Source: CAYTAU01 sp964442075
GTDB lineage: Bacteria; Bacteroidota; Bacteroidia; Bacteroidales; CAYTAU01
Assembly (NCBI GenBank): GCA_964442075.1
Contig: CAYTWH010000031.1
Span: 1 to 37,544 of the forward strand
Length of the DNA stretch: 37,544 nt
Direction: 5' to 3'
The notes under the pieces are model-generated. The model was not told where the DNA came from, searched no databases, and saw only the letters and a program-made list of their open reading frames with translations. Shown in pieces: positions 1 to 7,218 of the stretch. Each line of letters begins with the position of its first letter. Position 1 is the stretch's first letter. A program made the position numbers and the translations under genes.

Positions 1-250
1 TATAATTATCGGGCAATAAAACAGTATCTACTCTTGGTATTATTGATGAAGTATTATCTCCCCAGCTTACTTCAAGTTCCGGTCTGTTTGCCTGACTTTC
101 TGTATAAGTATATGTTACAATTTTTATTTCAAAATATAAGGGGTTCTCAGGGTCAATCTGCCTTAGAGTTATCTCTCCCGCTCTGTTGTGTGTTGCAAAA
201 ACAGAAAAGCTGATAAAAATTAATAATATAAAAAATAAGTACTGCTTCAT
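1..250 (-). CDS. Large exported surface protein, N-terminal fragment
   Basis: This is an open reading frame on the minus strand that starts at ATG 250-248 and runs off the left edge of the window, so only about 83 residues are visible. It begins with a signal peptide (MKQYLFFILLIFISFSVFA). The mature part starts with the motif THNRAGEI, followed by an RQIDPENP segment and then RPELEVSWGD. From memory of the family, this THNRAGEI start is common at the N-terminus of large PKD-containing proteins of Bacteroidota that end in a gliding-motility-type (T9SS type B) sorting domain. The C-terminus that would prove this is outside the window. The 92 bp between it and the next gene hold no feature that I can defend. 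Confidence 0.8.
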   Translation of the reverse strand, partial: MKQYLFFILLIFISFSVFATHNRAGEITLRQIDPENPLYFEIKIVTYTYTESQANRPELEVSWGDNTSSIIPRVDTVLLPDNY

Positions 251-342
251 TTATGAATGATTAATGACATGCAAATTACGAAAAAAAATCGGACATAGTA
301 AAATGAAACGAAAAAGGTTTTTTATATATTCAGGAATAGTCG

Positions 343-1236
343 CTATTCGAATTTAATAAAGAATAGTATTTTTTCTATTTGTTCTTCTCGTCTCCACTGT
401 ACAAAAGCCATTGACTTTACTTCTTTATATATGCATAAGCTTTCTTTATCAAAGTACCAATCTTCTATAAAGAGGAAGGAACTTATACTTTCAATTAATT
501 CTCTTGAATTAATTGAGTATCCAATATTTTTTTCAATATCTTCAACACTATATGGCTTTTGGCTTTTATCAATAATATGAATAGGATCATAGACTATAAT
601 TTCCTTTTTCTCAATCTTCTTAAAAACTGATTCAATAAATTTAATTTTATCCAGTCCTGTATAAATTGGATGTCTTGAATAGGGTTCTAATATGTCAGAA
701 GAATAAACATCTTTACATATTAATTTACCTCTTTTATTTTCTTCGGGCAAGATATACACTACTTTCTTTTTTGCAAACCGATCTTTGTCGCCACCTATAT
801 ACCATGATCTTATAGGACACCATTTTTTAACAATTTTAATAAAGCTTTTTAAATTTGTATCAACATTCCATTCTTCTAAAAACAATATTTCATAAAGCTC
901 ACTATAATCATTAGAAATTGAATCCCATCCTAAATTCCTCATTACTTCTTCTTTTTCTACTAAGTCCGCAGTATCTGAAAATGAGCCATTCGGATCATAT
1001 ACTTTAAAGTTATTATTAATGATTTGATTAAATGTATTTTTGAATAAATAGTCTTTATCAAAACTTTCCTGCCATTCTTTTGAATAGGATGTATCTGTTA
1101 AACTAAAAAAATATTTTGCTTGAACTTTTTCGGCTAACAACAAGTTGTTGCTTGTTTTTTCTATCTCTTTAATTTGATTGTTGCATGACGACAACAAACT
1201 AACTATCACGGCATAAATAACAATTCTTGCTTTCAT
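343..1236 (-). CDS. Lipoprotein with two GldN-like modules
   Basis: A 297-residue protein with a lipoprotein signal peptide: the hydrophobic stretch ends in LLSSC with Cys18 as the predicted lipidation site. It contains an internal duplication. Residues about 60-165 and 196-297 each carry a VYDP motif (79-82 and 215-218), then an E-E-V/E-D-I helix with N-L/I-G, then F-L-x-E-D/E-W (119-123 and 256-260), a K-x-V-K strand, and a terminal hydrophobic strand. By eye this order resembles the part of GldN that runs from its YDP motif through its EDW-F-D motif to its final strand. GldN is a T9SS/gliding component. That assignment is a remote-homology inference. It is the last gene of an operon with the TM protein (14 bp upstream) and the ECF sigma factor. 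A short hairpin (about 334-348) overlaps the stop codon but has no U-tract. Confidence 0.75.
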   Translation of the reverse strand: MKARIVIYAVIVSLLSSCNNQIKEIEKTSNNLLLAEKVQAKYFFSLTDTSYSKEWQESFDKDYLFKNTFNQIINNNFKVYDPNGSFSDTADLVEKEEVMRNLGWDSISNDYSELYEILFLEEWNVDTNLKSFIKIVKKWCPIRSWYIGGDKDRFAKKKVVYILPEENKRGKLICKDVYSSDILEPYSRHPIYTGLDKIKFIESVFKKIEKKEIIVYDPIHIIDKSQKPYSVEDIEKNIGYSINSRELIESISSFLFIEDWYFDKESLCIYKEVKSMAFVQWRREEQIEKILFFIKFE

Positions 1237-1250
1237 AATTATAATATTTT

Positions 1251-1604
1251 TTAATTAATAAATATTGAAGTCTTATCTCCTTTGTTGTTGTTTATAAATT
1301 CATTGCAATTTTCACATATCATGTCTTTCTTGTGCAATTCGTAAAGTTTCTTTTCTATTTCAAACAGTTTTTGTCTTTTTTGAGCTTCAGTTAAATTGTT
1401 TTGAGGTTTTGAATTATCTCTTTCAATAAGCAAATACGGAAGGCTTAATAAAACCACTATTACTAATGAAACAGTTATTATTGTTTTTCTGAATCTAATT
1501 TTTCTCTTTTGTTGAAATCTGCCCCAGGCATCTTCCTTGTTCCAAATATCTGCTGTTTGCCTGATATTTGATTTGAAAAAAGAATCAATATTATTGGTGT
1601 TCAT
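1251..1604 (-). CDS. Single-TM protein, probable anti-sigma partner
   Basis: A 117-residue protein with a basic N-terminal region of about 40 residues, one transmembrane segment (about residues 41-60), and a C-terminal region of about 55 residues that should be periplasmic. That region contains a charged helix (EAQKRQKLFEIEKKLYEL) and a CENC pair (Cys97 and Cys100). Its first codons overlap the end of the ECF sigma gene by 14 bp, which suggests translational coupling. Membrane topology plus coupling to an ECF sigma gene are typical of small anti-sigma factors. I see no zinc anti-sigma (ZAS) HxxxCxxC motif on the cytoplasmic side and no FecR domain, so the role is inferred from context only. 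The CxxC on the outer side could be redox-active or bind metal. Confidence 0.7.
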   Translation of the reverse strand: MNTNNIDSFFKSNIRQTADIWNKEDAWGRFQQKRKIRFRKTIITVSLVIVVLLSLPYLLIERDNSKPQNNLTEAQKRQKLFEIEKKLYELHKKDMICENCNEFINNNKGDKTSIFIN

Positions 1605-2106
1605 AAACGTATCCTTTTTGTATTAACATTTCTTTTAATTGTCTTCTTGCCATAGTTAATTGAGACCTTGATGTACTTTCCTGTATCTTTAATTGTTCCG
1701 ATATCTCTTTATGACTATAACCTTCAATTGCATATAAATTAAAAATGGTTCTGTAGCCTATCGGTAATTTAAGTATTAGTTCATCAATTTCATTATTTTC
1801 AACAAACTCAATATTAAAATCACCAATGTTTTCTTCCGGCATGTTTTCTATTTGAAGTATTTTTATTTTTTTTCGTTTTCTCAAATACATTAAACATTCG
1901 TTTGTCATTATCTTTCTTATCCAGTATTTAAAACTGTTTTCATTTTGAGGTTTAAACTTCTTCAAATTTTTAAAGACATTAATAAAACCATTATTTAATA
2001 TCTCCTCTGATATTTCACTATTTCCTATATATCTGCAACATAATGCATACATTTGGTCAGCATATTTATAATAAATTTCTTTCTCTTTTTTCTTTTTATT
2101 GATCAT
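1591..2106 (-). CDS. ECF-family RNA polymerase sigma factor
   Basis: A 171-residue sigma-70-family protein of the extracytoplasmic-function class. Residues about 12-80 are region 2: the YYKYADQMYALCCRYIGN start, the EILNNGFINVFKNLKKF helix, then FKYWIRKIMTNECLMYLRK, which would contact the -10 element. Residues about 105-160 are region 4, with LPIGYRTIFNLYAIEGYSHKEI and a C-terminal helix-turn-helix that would read the -35 element. Length and domain order are normal for ECF factors. It is the first gene of a three-gene operon with a TM protein and a GldN-like lipoprotein, so a signal sensed at the envelope is a reasonable guess. The strand upstream (2107-2449) shows only weak promoter-like sequence. 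Confidence 0.93.
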   Translation of the reverse strand: MINKKKKEKEIYYKYADQMYALCCRYIGNSEISEEILNNGFINVFKNLKKFKPQNENSFKYWIRKIMTNECLMYLRKRKKIKILQIENMPEENIGDFNIEFVENNEIDELILKLPIGYRTIFNLYAIEGYSHKEISEQLKIQESTSRSQLTMARRQLKEMLIQKGYVYEHQ

Positions 2107-2449
2107 TCTATGATGATGTTTCTATATCTATAAATGCTATTTGTAATTAAAACGCTGTATGAAAATGGTGTTTTTTTTTGAGAAACAAAATGTAATAGGA
2201 ATTTAACTATACAATCAGAGCAAAGGCATGAAAATAAAATAAAAAATATTCTACTCATCATAGTTGAATATACATTTATGTGTATGTATTGGTTATGACC
2301 TTTTTATATTACGTCCCTACGGGACTTTGTGTTAGGATGTATTTCATTTTCTATAAATATATAGTCCCTAAAGGGACAATGATTATTAAATACAAGCGTG
2401 GTTTGACTATACAACAAGTTATTTAATCTTGCAAAACTCACATCATCTA
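2107..2449. other. Non-coding gap between dnaX and the sigma operon
   Basis: This 343-bp stretch separates the end of dnaX from the start of the sigma operon, both on the minus strand. It has no open frame that I can support and no tRNA-like fold. Its only organised content is the pair of GTCCC/GGGAC palindromes at about 2311-2378. It must also contain the promoter of the sigma operon. On the minus strand a TACATTTTG sequence, one base longer in the spacer than the Bacteroidota -7 consensus, lies near 2187-2195, but I do not regard it as established. Confidence 0.5.
2311..2378. repeat. Pair of REP-like palindromes
   Basis: Two short related palindromes lie 38 bp apart. The first is GTCCCTACGGGAC at 2313-2325 (5-bp arms, 3-nt loop). 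The second is GTCCCTAAAGGGAC at 2364-2377 (6-bp arms). The spacer contains TTTTCTATAAATATATA. Two similar GTCCC/GGGAC hairpins in a non-coding gap look like the intergenic REP or BIME elements that are dispersed by RAYT-type transposases. I recall similar GTCCC-TA-GGGAC elements in other Bacteroidota genomes, but I see no further copy and no transposase in this window. They could also act as stem-loops at the dnaX mRNA end. Confidence 0.5.
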
Positions 2450-4174
2450 TTATTGAAAATCTAATTTAAACATATTTTTCATATCATTGAGTTTTGGATT
2501 TTTCTTTGCAAGGTGATTGTATTTTTCATTATCAGAATATAGAATTTTTTTATCTTCTGCAAGTTCTTCTGCAAATACGTTTAGTGTTATTTTATCATTA
2601 TGCAGTTCTTCTCTTAAATAAGCTATTGTTTCGCTATGCATATCTGTTTCAAATGTTTCTTTATGGATTTGATTTGCAGCAGTAACTCCTATAGAAAAAT
2701 CATTATTTAAAACCAATTTTGCATTATTAAGTATTCTGAATTTTCTTTTTTCTTCATTTTCAAATTTGCCGGCATATTTGTTCCATTTTTCTGTCAGTTG
2801 CTCAATTGTAAAAGCTTCTTCTTTTTCCTCCTGCACATGGTCTAAAACATTATTATCTTTATCCTCAACAATATTTTCTTCAGTTTTATCATCACTTATT
2901 AAATTTTTTATTGAAGGCGTTGATGGAACATATTGTTTTTGCTCCGGATTTTCTACAGGTTTAGGTTTATCCTCAACTTTTTGTTCAGGAACTTCCTGTT
3001 TTGTAATACTTTTATCTTCCTTGGGTTTTATAATGGTTTCTTCTTTAGGTTTGACTATTGTATTTTCTTTATTGTTATTATTATCTAAAATATTACACAA
3101 TTTAACCAAAACCAATTCTGTATGCAATCGTTTATTATTACTCGTTTTATAATTAACATCTGCATTGCTTAAAATATCTAATCCTTTATACAAAAAATTA
3201 ATACTGCATTTTATTGCCTGCACTTTGTATTTGTCTTTAATTGCATCTCCAACTTCAAGCAACTCTACTGTTTCCACATCTTTGCATACTAATACGTCTC
3301 TAAAATGCTTACTTAATCCGTTTATAAAATTGTGAGCATCAAATCCATTGTCAAGAATAGAATTAAATGTCATTAGTGATTTTGAGATATCACATGAAAG
3401 GAAGGTATCAATAAGTTGAAAATAATAATCGTAATCCAGTACATTAAGATTGTCAATTACATCCTGATAAGTAAATTTATTGCCCGAAAAACTAACTATC
3501 TGGTCGAAAATAGAAAGTGCGTCTCTTAAGGCTCCATCTGCTTTTTGCGCAATTATCATTAAGCCGTCAGGGTCTGCGTCAATACTTTCACTTTGTGCAA
3601 CAAATTTAAGATGCTCAACTATATCATCAACTTTAATTCTGTTAAAATCAAAAATCTGACAGCGAGAAAGAATTGTTGGTATGATTTTATGTTTCTCGGT
3701 TGTTGCCAATATAAAAATAGCATGAGCAGGAGGTTCTTCCAGTGTTTTTAAGAAAGCATTAAATGCCTGAGATGAAAGCATGTGTACCTCATCAATAATA
3801 TATATACTGTATTTTCCAACTTGAGGCGGTATTCGCACTTGATCAATTAGGGTACGAATGCCATCAACAGTATTGTTAGAGGCAGCATCAAGTTCATGTA
3901 TATTGAATGAACTGGAATTATTAAAAGATGTGCATGATTCACACTCGTTACAAGCTTCAATTTTATCGGTAATATTTTCACAATTTATTGTTTTTGCAAA
4001 TATTCTTGCACAAGTAGTTTTACCTACACCTCTTGGTCCACAAAATAGATAAGCATGTGCAAGATGATTGTTTTTAATTGAGTTTTTTAGAGTAGCTGTT
4101 ATTGATTGCTGTCCAATAACAGTATTGAAGATACCCGGTCTGTATTTTCGTGCTGATACAATGAAATTTTCCAT
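2450..4174 (-). CDS. dnaX: DNA polymerase III subunit gamma/tau
   Basis: A 574-residue AAA+ clamp-loader subunit of the replicative polymerase. It opens with the family start (SARKYRPGIF), then Walker A GPRGVGKT (residues 46-53), a four-cysteine zinc module (Cys65, 75, 78, 81), Walker B with IIDEVHM (126-132), the EEPPAHAIFILATTE sensor-1 region (146-160), and SRCQIFDF with the SRC arginine finger (170-172). Clamp-loader domain III follows. A low-complexity linker rich in K, E and P (about 365-450) leads to a C-terminal tau domain that would contact the polymerase and helicase. The length suits a full tau form. I saw no slippery A-run plus hairpin that would clearly yield gamma by frameshifting. 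Its immediate upstream region contains a DapA-like pseudogene, so its promoter probably lies beyond that remnant. Confidence 0.97.
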   Translation of the reverse strand: MENFIVSARKYRPGIFNTVIGQQSITATLKNSIKNNHLAHAYLFCGPRGVGKTTCARIFAKTINCENITDKIEACNECESCTSFNNSSSFNIHELDAASNNTVDGIRTLIDQVRIPPQVGKYSIYIIDEVHMLSSQAFNAFLKTLEEPPAHAIFILATTEKHKIIPTILSRCQIFDFNRIKVDDIVEHLKFVAQSESIDADPDGLMIIAQKADGALRDALSIFDQIVSFSGNKFTYQDVIDNLNVLDYDYYFQLIDTFLSCDISKSLMTFNSILDNGFDAHNFINGLSKHFRDVLVCKDVETVELLEVGDAIKDKYKVQAIKCSINFLYKGLDILSNADVNYKTSNNKRLHTELVLVKLCNILDNNNNKENTIVKPKEETIIKPKEDKSITKQEVPEQKVEDKPKPVENPEQKQYVPSTPSIKNLISDDKTEENIVEDKDNNVLDHVQEEKEEAFTIEQLTEKWNKYAGKFENEEKRKFRILNNAKLVLNNDFSIGVTAANQIHKETFETDMHSETIAYLREELHNDKITLNVFAEELAEDKKILYSDNEKYNHLAKKNPKLNDMKNMFKLDFQ

Positions 4175-4192
4175 TTTCTAATTGTTTTATGT

Positions 4193-4474
4193 TTATATCT
4201 CTCTAACACCTAAATTGCTTGTGTGTGTTTTAATTACCTTTACATAGTCGGGAACAATTAATGACTTCCCTTTAGCCTGTTATACTACTATTTCCACAAC
4301 TTTTTTAACTTCATTATCATTCATCAGAGTGTTTTCTCCTGTAACACCTAATGGTGTAATTCCATTTACTCCGGCATCGATCTAACGTTGAACTAAAATT
4401 CTTAAACCTTCTTCATCTAAAGACATATCGTCTTTAAAAGGTGTAATTAATCAAGTATAAGCTCCTTTTTGCAT
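4193..4474 (-). pseudogene. Degraded DapA-like (DHDPS/NAL family) remnant
   Basis: Reading the minus strand from ATG 4474 gives about 94 codons in one frame that match the N-terminus of the dihydrodipicolinate synthase / N-acetylneuraminate lyase family. Visible motifs are LITPFKDD, S-L-D-E-E-G-L-R-x-L-V, IDAGVNGITPLGVTGEN (the family's G-x-T-G-E active-site region) and DNEVKKVVEIVV. The frame has three in-frame stops, at codon 8 (TGA, where the family usually has W), codon 31 (TAG, often Q) and codon 65 (TAA). After about codon 70 the similarity fades, and the frame ends after only a third of a normal 290-residue enzyme. It is therefore a pseudogene fragment, placed 18 bp upstream of dnaX and in the same direction. 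Confidence 0.85.
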
Positions 4475-4507
4475 TTGTCTAAATATTAATAAGTTATTAA
4501 AACATTA

Positions 4508-4515
4508 CAAAGTTA
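4508..4515 (-). promoter_or_regulatory. Candidate -7 box for the dnaX direction
   Basis: On the minus strand this reads TAACTTTG, a match to the Bacteroidota primary-sigma -7 consensus TAnnTTTG. It lies about 35 bp upstream of the pseudogene start and about 335 bp upstream of dnaX, within the divergent region shared with pheS. I do not see a convincing TTTG -33 box at the usual distance, so this rests on one short motif. If real, dnaX would be transcribed through the DapA-like remnant. Confidence 0.35.
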
Positions 4516-4649
4516 AATATATTAATTATTTTTTTAATAAGTAAAAAGCAATAGTTTTCAGCAAATTTTAAAAAAATGGAATAAAATAATGTAAGGTATT
4601 AAAATATAAGGACAAAAATATTTTATTATAGAAAATGGATTTTAATAAT

Positions 4650-4657
4650 TACTTTTG
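4650..4657 (+). promoter_or_regulatory. Candidate -7 box of the pheS promoter
   Basis: TACTTTTG matches the Bacteroidota -7 consensus TAnnTTTG and sits 44 bp before the pheS ATG at 4702. That is a sensible distance for a short leader. The -33 region is only T-rich (TTTTATTA near 4621) rather than a clean TTTG. There is no Shine-Dalgarno sequence before the ATG (CATTAGGATAAT), as is usual in this phylum. It probably drives the whole pheS-to-11886 cluster, because the gaps downstream are short. Confidence 0.4.
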
Positions 4658-4701
4658 TAATTGAAATATAAATAAGTAATACCTCATAACATTAGGATAA
4701 T

Positions 4702-5721
4702 ATGCTTTCGAAAATTGAAAATATTATAAAGGAAATTTCTGATTTCAATGCGAAAAACATTGATGAAGTTGAACAGTTTAGAATTAAATACCTTAGTAAA
4801 AAGGGTATTATAGCAAATATTTTTAGTGATTTTAAAAATGTTCCTGTTGAAGAAAAGCGTGAATTTGGACAAAAAATAAATGAACTTAAAAATAAAGCAA
4901 TTGAAAAAGTAGAATTGCTTAAAAATTCATTGCAAAATTATAAGCAAGAGAAATCGGATATTGACCTAACAATGTCAGGAGAACCTGTTATATTGGGCAC
5001 AAGACATCCAATATCTGTAATTAGAAGTCAAATAATTGCTATTTTCAATCGTTTGGGTTTTACAATTTCAGAAGGTCCTGAAATTGAAAATGACTGGTAT
5101 GTTTTCTCAGCATTAAACTTTCCTGAAGAACATCCTGCGAGAGATATGCAAGATACATTTTTTATAGAAAAAGATCCTGATATCTTATTACGTACTCATA
5201 CTTCTTCTGTTCAGGTAAGGGTTATGGAAAACCAAAAACCTCCTATTAGAACAATATCACCCGGCAGAGTTTTCAGAAATGAAGCTATTTCTGCTAGAGC
5301 ACATTGCATCTTTCATCAGGTAGAAGGATTATATATTGACAAAGATGTATCATTTGCAGATCTAAAACAAACTTTATTATATTTTGCTAAAGAGATGTTT
5401 GGTGAAGAAACAAGTATAAGGTTAAGACCATCATATTTTCCATTTACAGAACCATCAGCAGAAATGGATATATCTTGCAAACTTTGCGAAGGCAAGGGTT
5501 GTAATGTTTGCAAATATACCGGTTGGTTAGAAATACTGGGATGTGGCATGGTTGACCCGAATGTGCTTGAAAGTTGTAAAATAAGTAGCAAAAAATATAC
5601 AGGGTTTGCTTTTGGTATGGGTATTGAGCGTATCGGGATGCTTAAATATGGAATAAATGACCTCAGACTTTATTTTGAGAATGATTATAAATTTTTAAAT
5701 CAGTTTAAATCAGCTTACTAA
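4702..5721 (+). CDS. pheS: Phenylalanine-tRNA ligase alpha subunit
   Basis: This 339-residue class II aminoacyl-tRNA synthetase subunit forms the alpha2beta2 enzyme with PheT and charges tRNA-Phe in the cytoplasm. The N-terminal part (about 1-90) is the coiled-coil tRNA-binding arm (FRIKYLSKKGIIANIF). The catalytic core shows GTRHPISVIR, GFTISEGPEIE, LLRTHTSSVQ, motif 2 (PGRVFRNE...IFHQVEG) and motif 3 (FGMGIERIGML). A four-cysteine knuckle (Cys259, 262, 267, 270; CxxC-x4-CxxC) lies before the WLEILGCGMVDP strand and probably binds zinc. Length is normal. pheT is not next to it. The next gene starts 2 bp after the stop and encodes an exported T9SS cargo, so the gene shares a transcript with unrelated surface proteins. 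Confidence 0.98.
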   Translation: MLSKIENIIKEISDFNAKNIDEVEQFRIKYLSKKGIIANIFSDFKNVPVEEKREFGQKINELKNKAIEKVELLKNSLQNYKQEKSDIDLTMSGEPVILGTRHPISVIRSQIIAIFNRLGFTISEGPEIENDWYVFSALNFPEEHPARDMQDTFFIEKDPDILLRTHTSSVQVRVMENQKPPIRTISPGRVFRNEAISARAHCIFHQVEGLYIDKDVSFADLKQTLLYFAKEMFGEETSIRLRPSYFPFTEPSAEMDISCKLCEGKGCNVCKYTGWLEILGCGMVDPNVLESCKISSKKYTGFAFGMGIERIGMLKYGINDLRLYFENDYKFLNQFKSAY

Positions 5722-5723
5722 TT

Positions 5724-6788
5724 ATGAAAAATTTATTTATTTTAACAGTAATTATCTTTAATGGTATATTCGTTTATTCACAAATCACAATTGATCAAAT
5801 AGATTTAGCACAAGTAAATGATTTTTTTGCAACAGGAAATCCTGATGAAACTACTGTTGATTATGTGTTAAGTGGAGAAGATTTTATGTGGGATTTTTCT
5901 GAGCTGTTAACAGATACAATTAACATTGATACTTTTTACTCTCCATCTTCAATAAATGTAGCATATGGTTATGTTTTCTCAAACAAAATGGCTTTAAAAG
6001 GGATTGACCCTCCCGGTGGTATTCCCAATCTTGAAATAACAGATCTATATGATTTTTTTGAAAACACATCGTCTTCTTATTCAAAAGTTGGAATTGGAGC
6101 TAAAGTTAATGCAATGCCAATTCCAATGAAATATGATTCGCTAGAATTAATGTATTCATTTCCGCTAAATTATGGAAATATTGATTCTTCAAATTCTTCT
6201 TTTGGAATACCGGTACCAACATTTGGATATTACGGTCAAAATATAAAACGCATTAATACTGTTGACGGATGGGGAACAATTACTACACCTTATGGAACTT
6301 TTGAAGCATTAAGAATAAAAGTTGATCTATTTATTACTGATACAGTTTATTATGAAGCCTATAGTTTTGGAACTACTTTTGATAGATCACAAACTGAGTA
6401 TCACTGGCTTGGGAAAGAACAAGGTATTCCTTTATTAAAAATTATTGAAACAGGTGCACAGACTACTATTATTTTTAAGGATTCTTTACCTATAGATAAT
6501 AGTATAATAGAAAGTTTTAATGACAATCCTTTAAATGTTGATATTTTTCCTAATCCTGCTAATGATGTTGTAAATATTAATTTTGAATTAAAATGTAATG
6601 CAGATATAAAACTTCAAATTATTAATAATAAAGGAGAATTGGTATATATTAAAAATAATACTTTCTATAATACTGGTAAAAATTTAATTAGCTTAAATCT
6701 TAAAGAACTTCATATTTCAAGTGGAGTTTATTACATGTCAATTTATATAAATGAACATGAATACACTAAAAAACTAATTGTTCGATAA
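5724..6788 (+). CDS. Exported protein with T9SS type A sorting domain
   Basis: A 354-residue protein with a signal peptide (residues 1-20, ending FVYSQ). It has a central region of about 245 residues without a family I recognise, and a C-terminal T9SS type A sorting domain from about residue 267. That domain shows the typical VDIFPNPANDVVNI start, a central K-x-Q-I-I-N-x-K-G-E-L-V strand, the SSGVYYMSI motif and a basic end (KKLIVR). The domain would direct it through the type IX system to the cell surface or the medium. The central region is rich in aromatic and Asp residues and looks like an all-beta secreted domain. It starts 2 bp after pheS, so it is probably co-transcribed and possibly translationally coupled. 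Function unknown. Confidence 0.9.
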   Translation: MKNLFILTVIIFNGIFVYSQITIDQIDLAQVNDFFATGNPDETTVDYVLSGEDFMWDFSELLTDTINIDTFYSPSSINVAYGYVFSNKMALKGIDPPGGIPNLEITDLYDFFENTSSSYSKVGIGAKVNAMPIPMKYDSLELMYSFPLNYGNIDSSNSSFGIPVPTFGYYGQNIKRINTVDGWGTITTPYGTFEALRIKVDLFITDTVYYEAYSFGTTFDRSQTEYHWLGKEQGIPLLKIIETGAQTTIIFKDSLPIDNSIIESFNDNPLNVDIFPNPANDVVNINFELKCNADIKLQIINNKGELVYIKNNTFYNTGKNLISLNLKELHISSGVYYMSIYINEHEYTKKLIVR

Positions 6789-6822
6789 TAACATAAATAA
6801 TAGTTATAAAACACATATAAAT

Positions 6823-7200
6823 ATGAAATTAAACTATCTAATAGTACTGTTAATGTACTTAGGAACATTATTTTCTTTAAACGCTCAGGATAAAATTAAA
6901 ATAGATAATAGAGCTTATAATCATTACACTATTGAAGAAATAAAGCAAATTCCTGATTCAAAAATAGAAAAGTTAAATTTTCTGTTTAACGAGTCATTTA
7001 TTATCCCTGAACAAATGAAAGACAAACTAAAAAAAGAAGAAATTGATGTATATTCTTATTCTGTTTTCAGAAAAGAAAATGAAAGAGTAGAAGTGTCTTT
7101 AACAATAACAAAAGAAATTGTAAGTAAAGAATATATAATTTTGCTGTCATACAAAGAAATGGATGAGGCTTATCAGAAAATTGACGAGAAATATAAATAA
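6823..7200 (+). CDS. Small exported hypothetical protein
   Basis: I place the start at ATG 6823 rather than an upstream in-frame codon at 6778. From 6823 the protein opens directly with a good signal peptide (MKLNYLIVLLMYLGTLFSLNAQ) and leaves a 34-bp gap to the previous gene, whereas the earlier start overlaps that gene and buries the signal. The product has 125 residues. The mature part, of about 103 residues, is highly charged and mixed alpha/beta (IEEIKQIPDSKIEKLNFLF, then VEVSLTITKEIV). I recognise no family and no sorting domain, so it is probably periplasmic. It sits between two T9SS cargo genes on the same strand. Confidence 0.75.
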   Translation: MKLNYLIVLLMYLGTLFSLNAQDKIKIDNRAYNHYTIEEIKQIPDSKIEKLNFLFNESFIIPEQMKDKLKKEEIDVYSYSVFRKENERVEVSLTITKEIVSKEYIILLSYKEMDEAYQKIDEKYK

Positions 7201-7218
7201 TATAAATTATCTGAAAAT

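Noticed and set aside
334..348. Hairpin GAATAG-TCG-CTATTC as a terminator of the sigma operon
   Set aside because: The stem is only 6 bp, overlaps the stop codon, and has no T-run after it on the minus strand. It is noted only in the lipoprotein entry.
4193..4474. Stop-codon recoding in the DapA-like frame
   Set aside because: Three different stop codons are present within 65 codons, and all intact genes in the window use TAA, TAG and TGA as normal stops. Decay is the simpler reading.
6778..6822. Upstream start for the small exported protein
   Set aside because: It would overlap the preceding gene and add a polar Asn-rich stretch before a good signal peptide. ATG 6823 is the better start.
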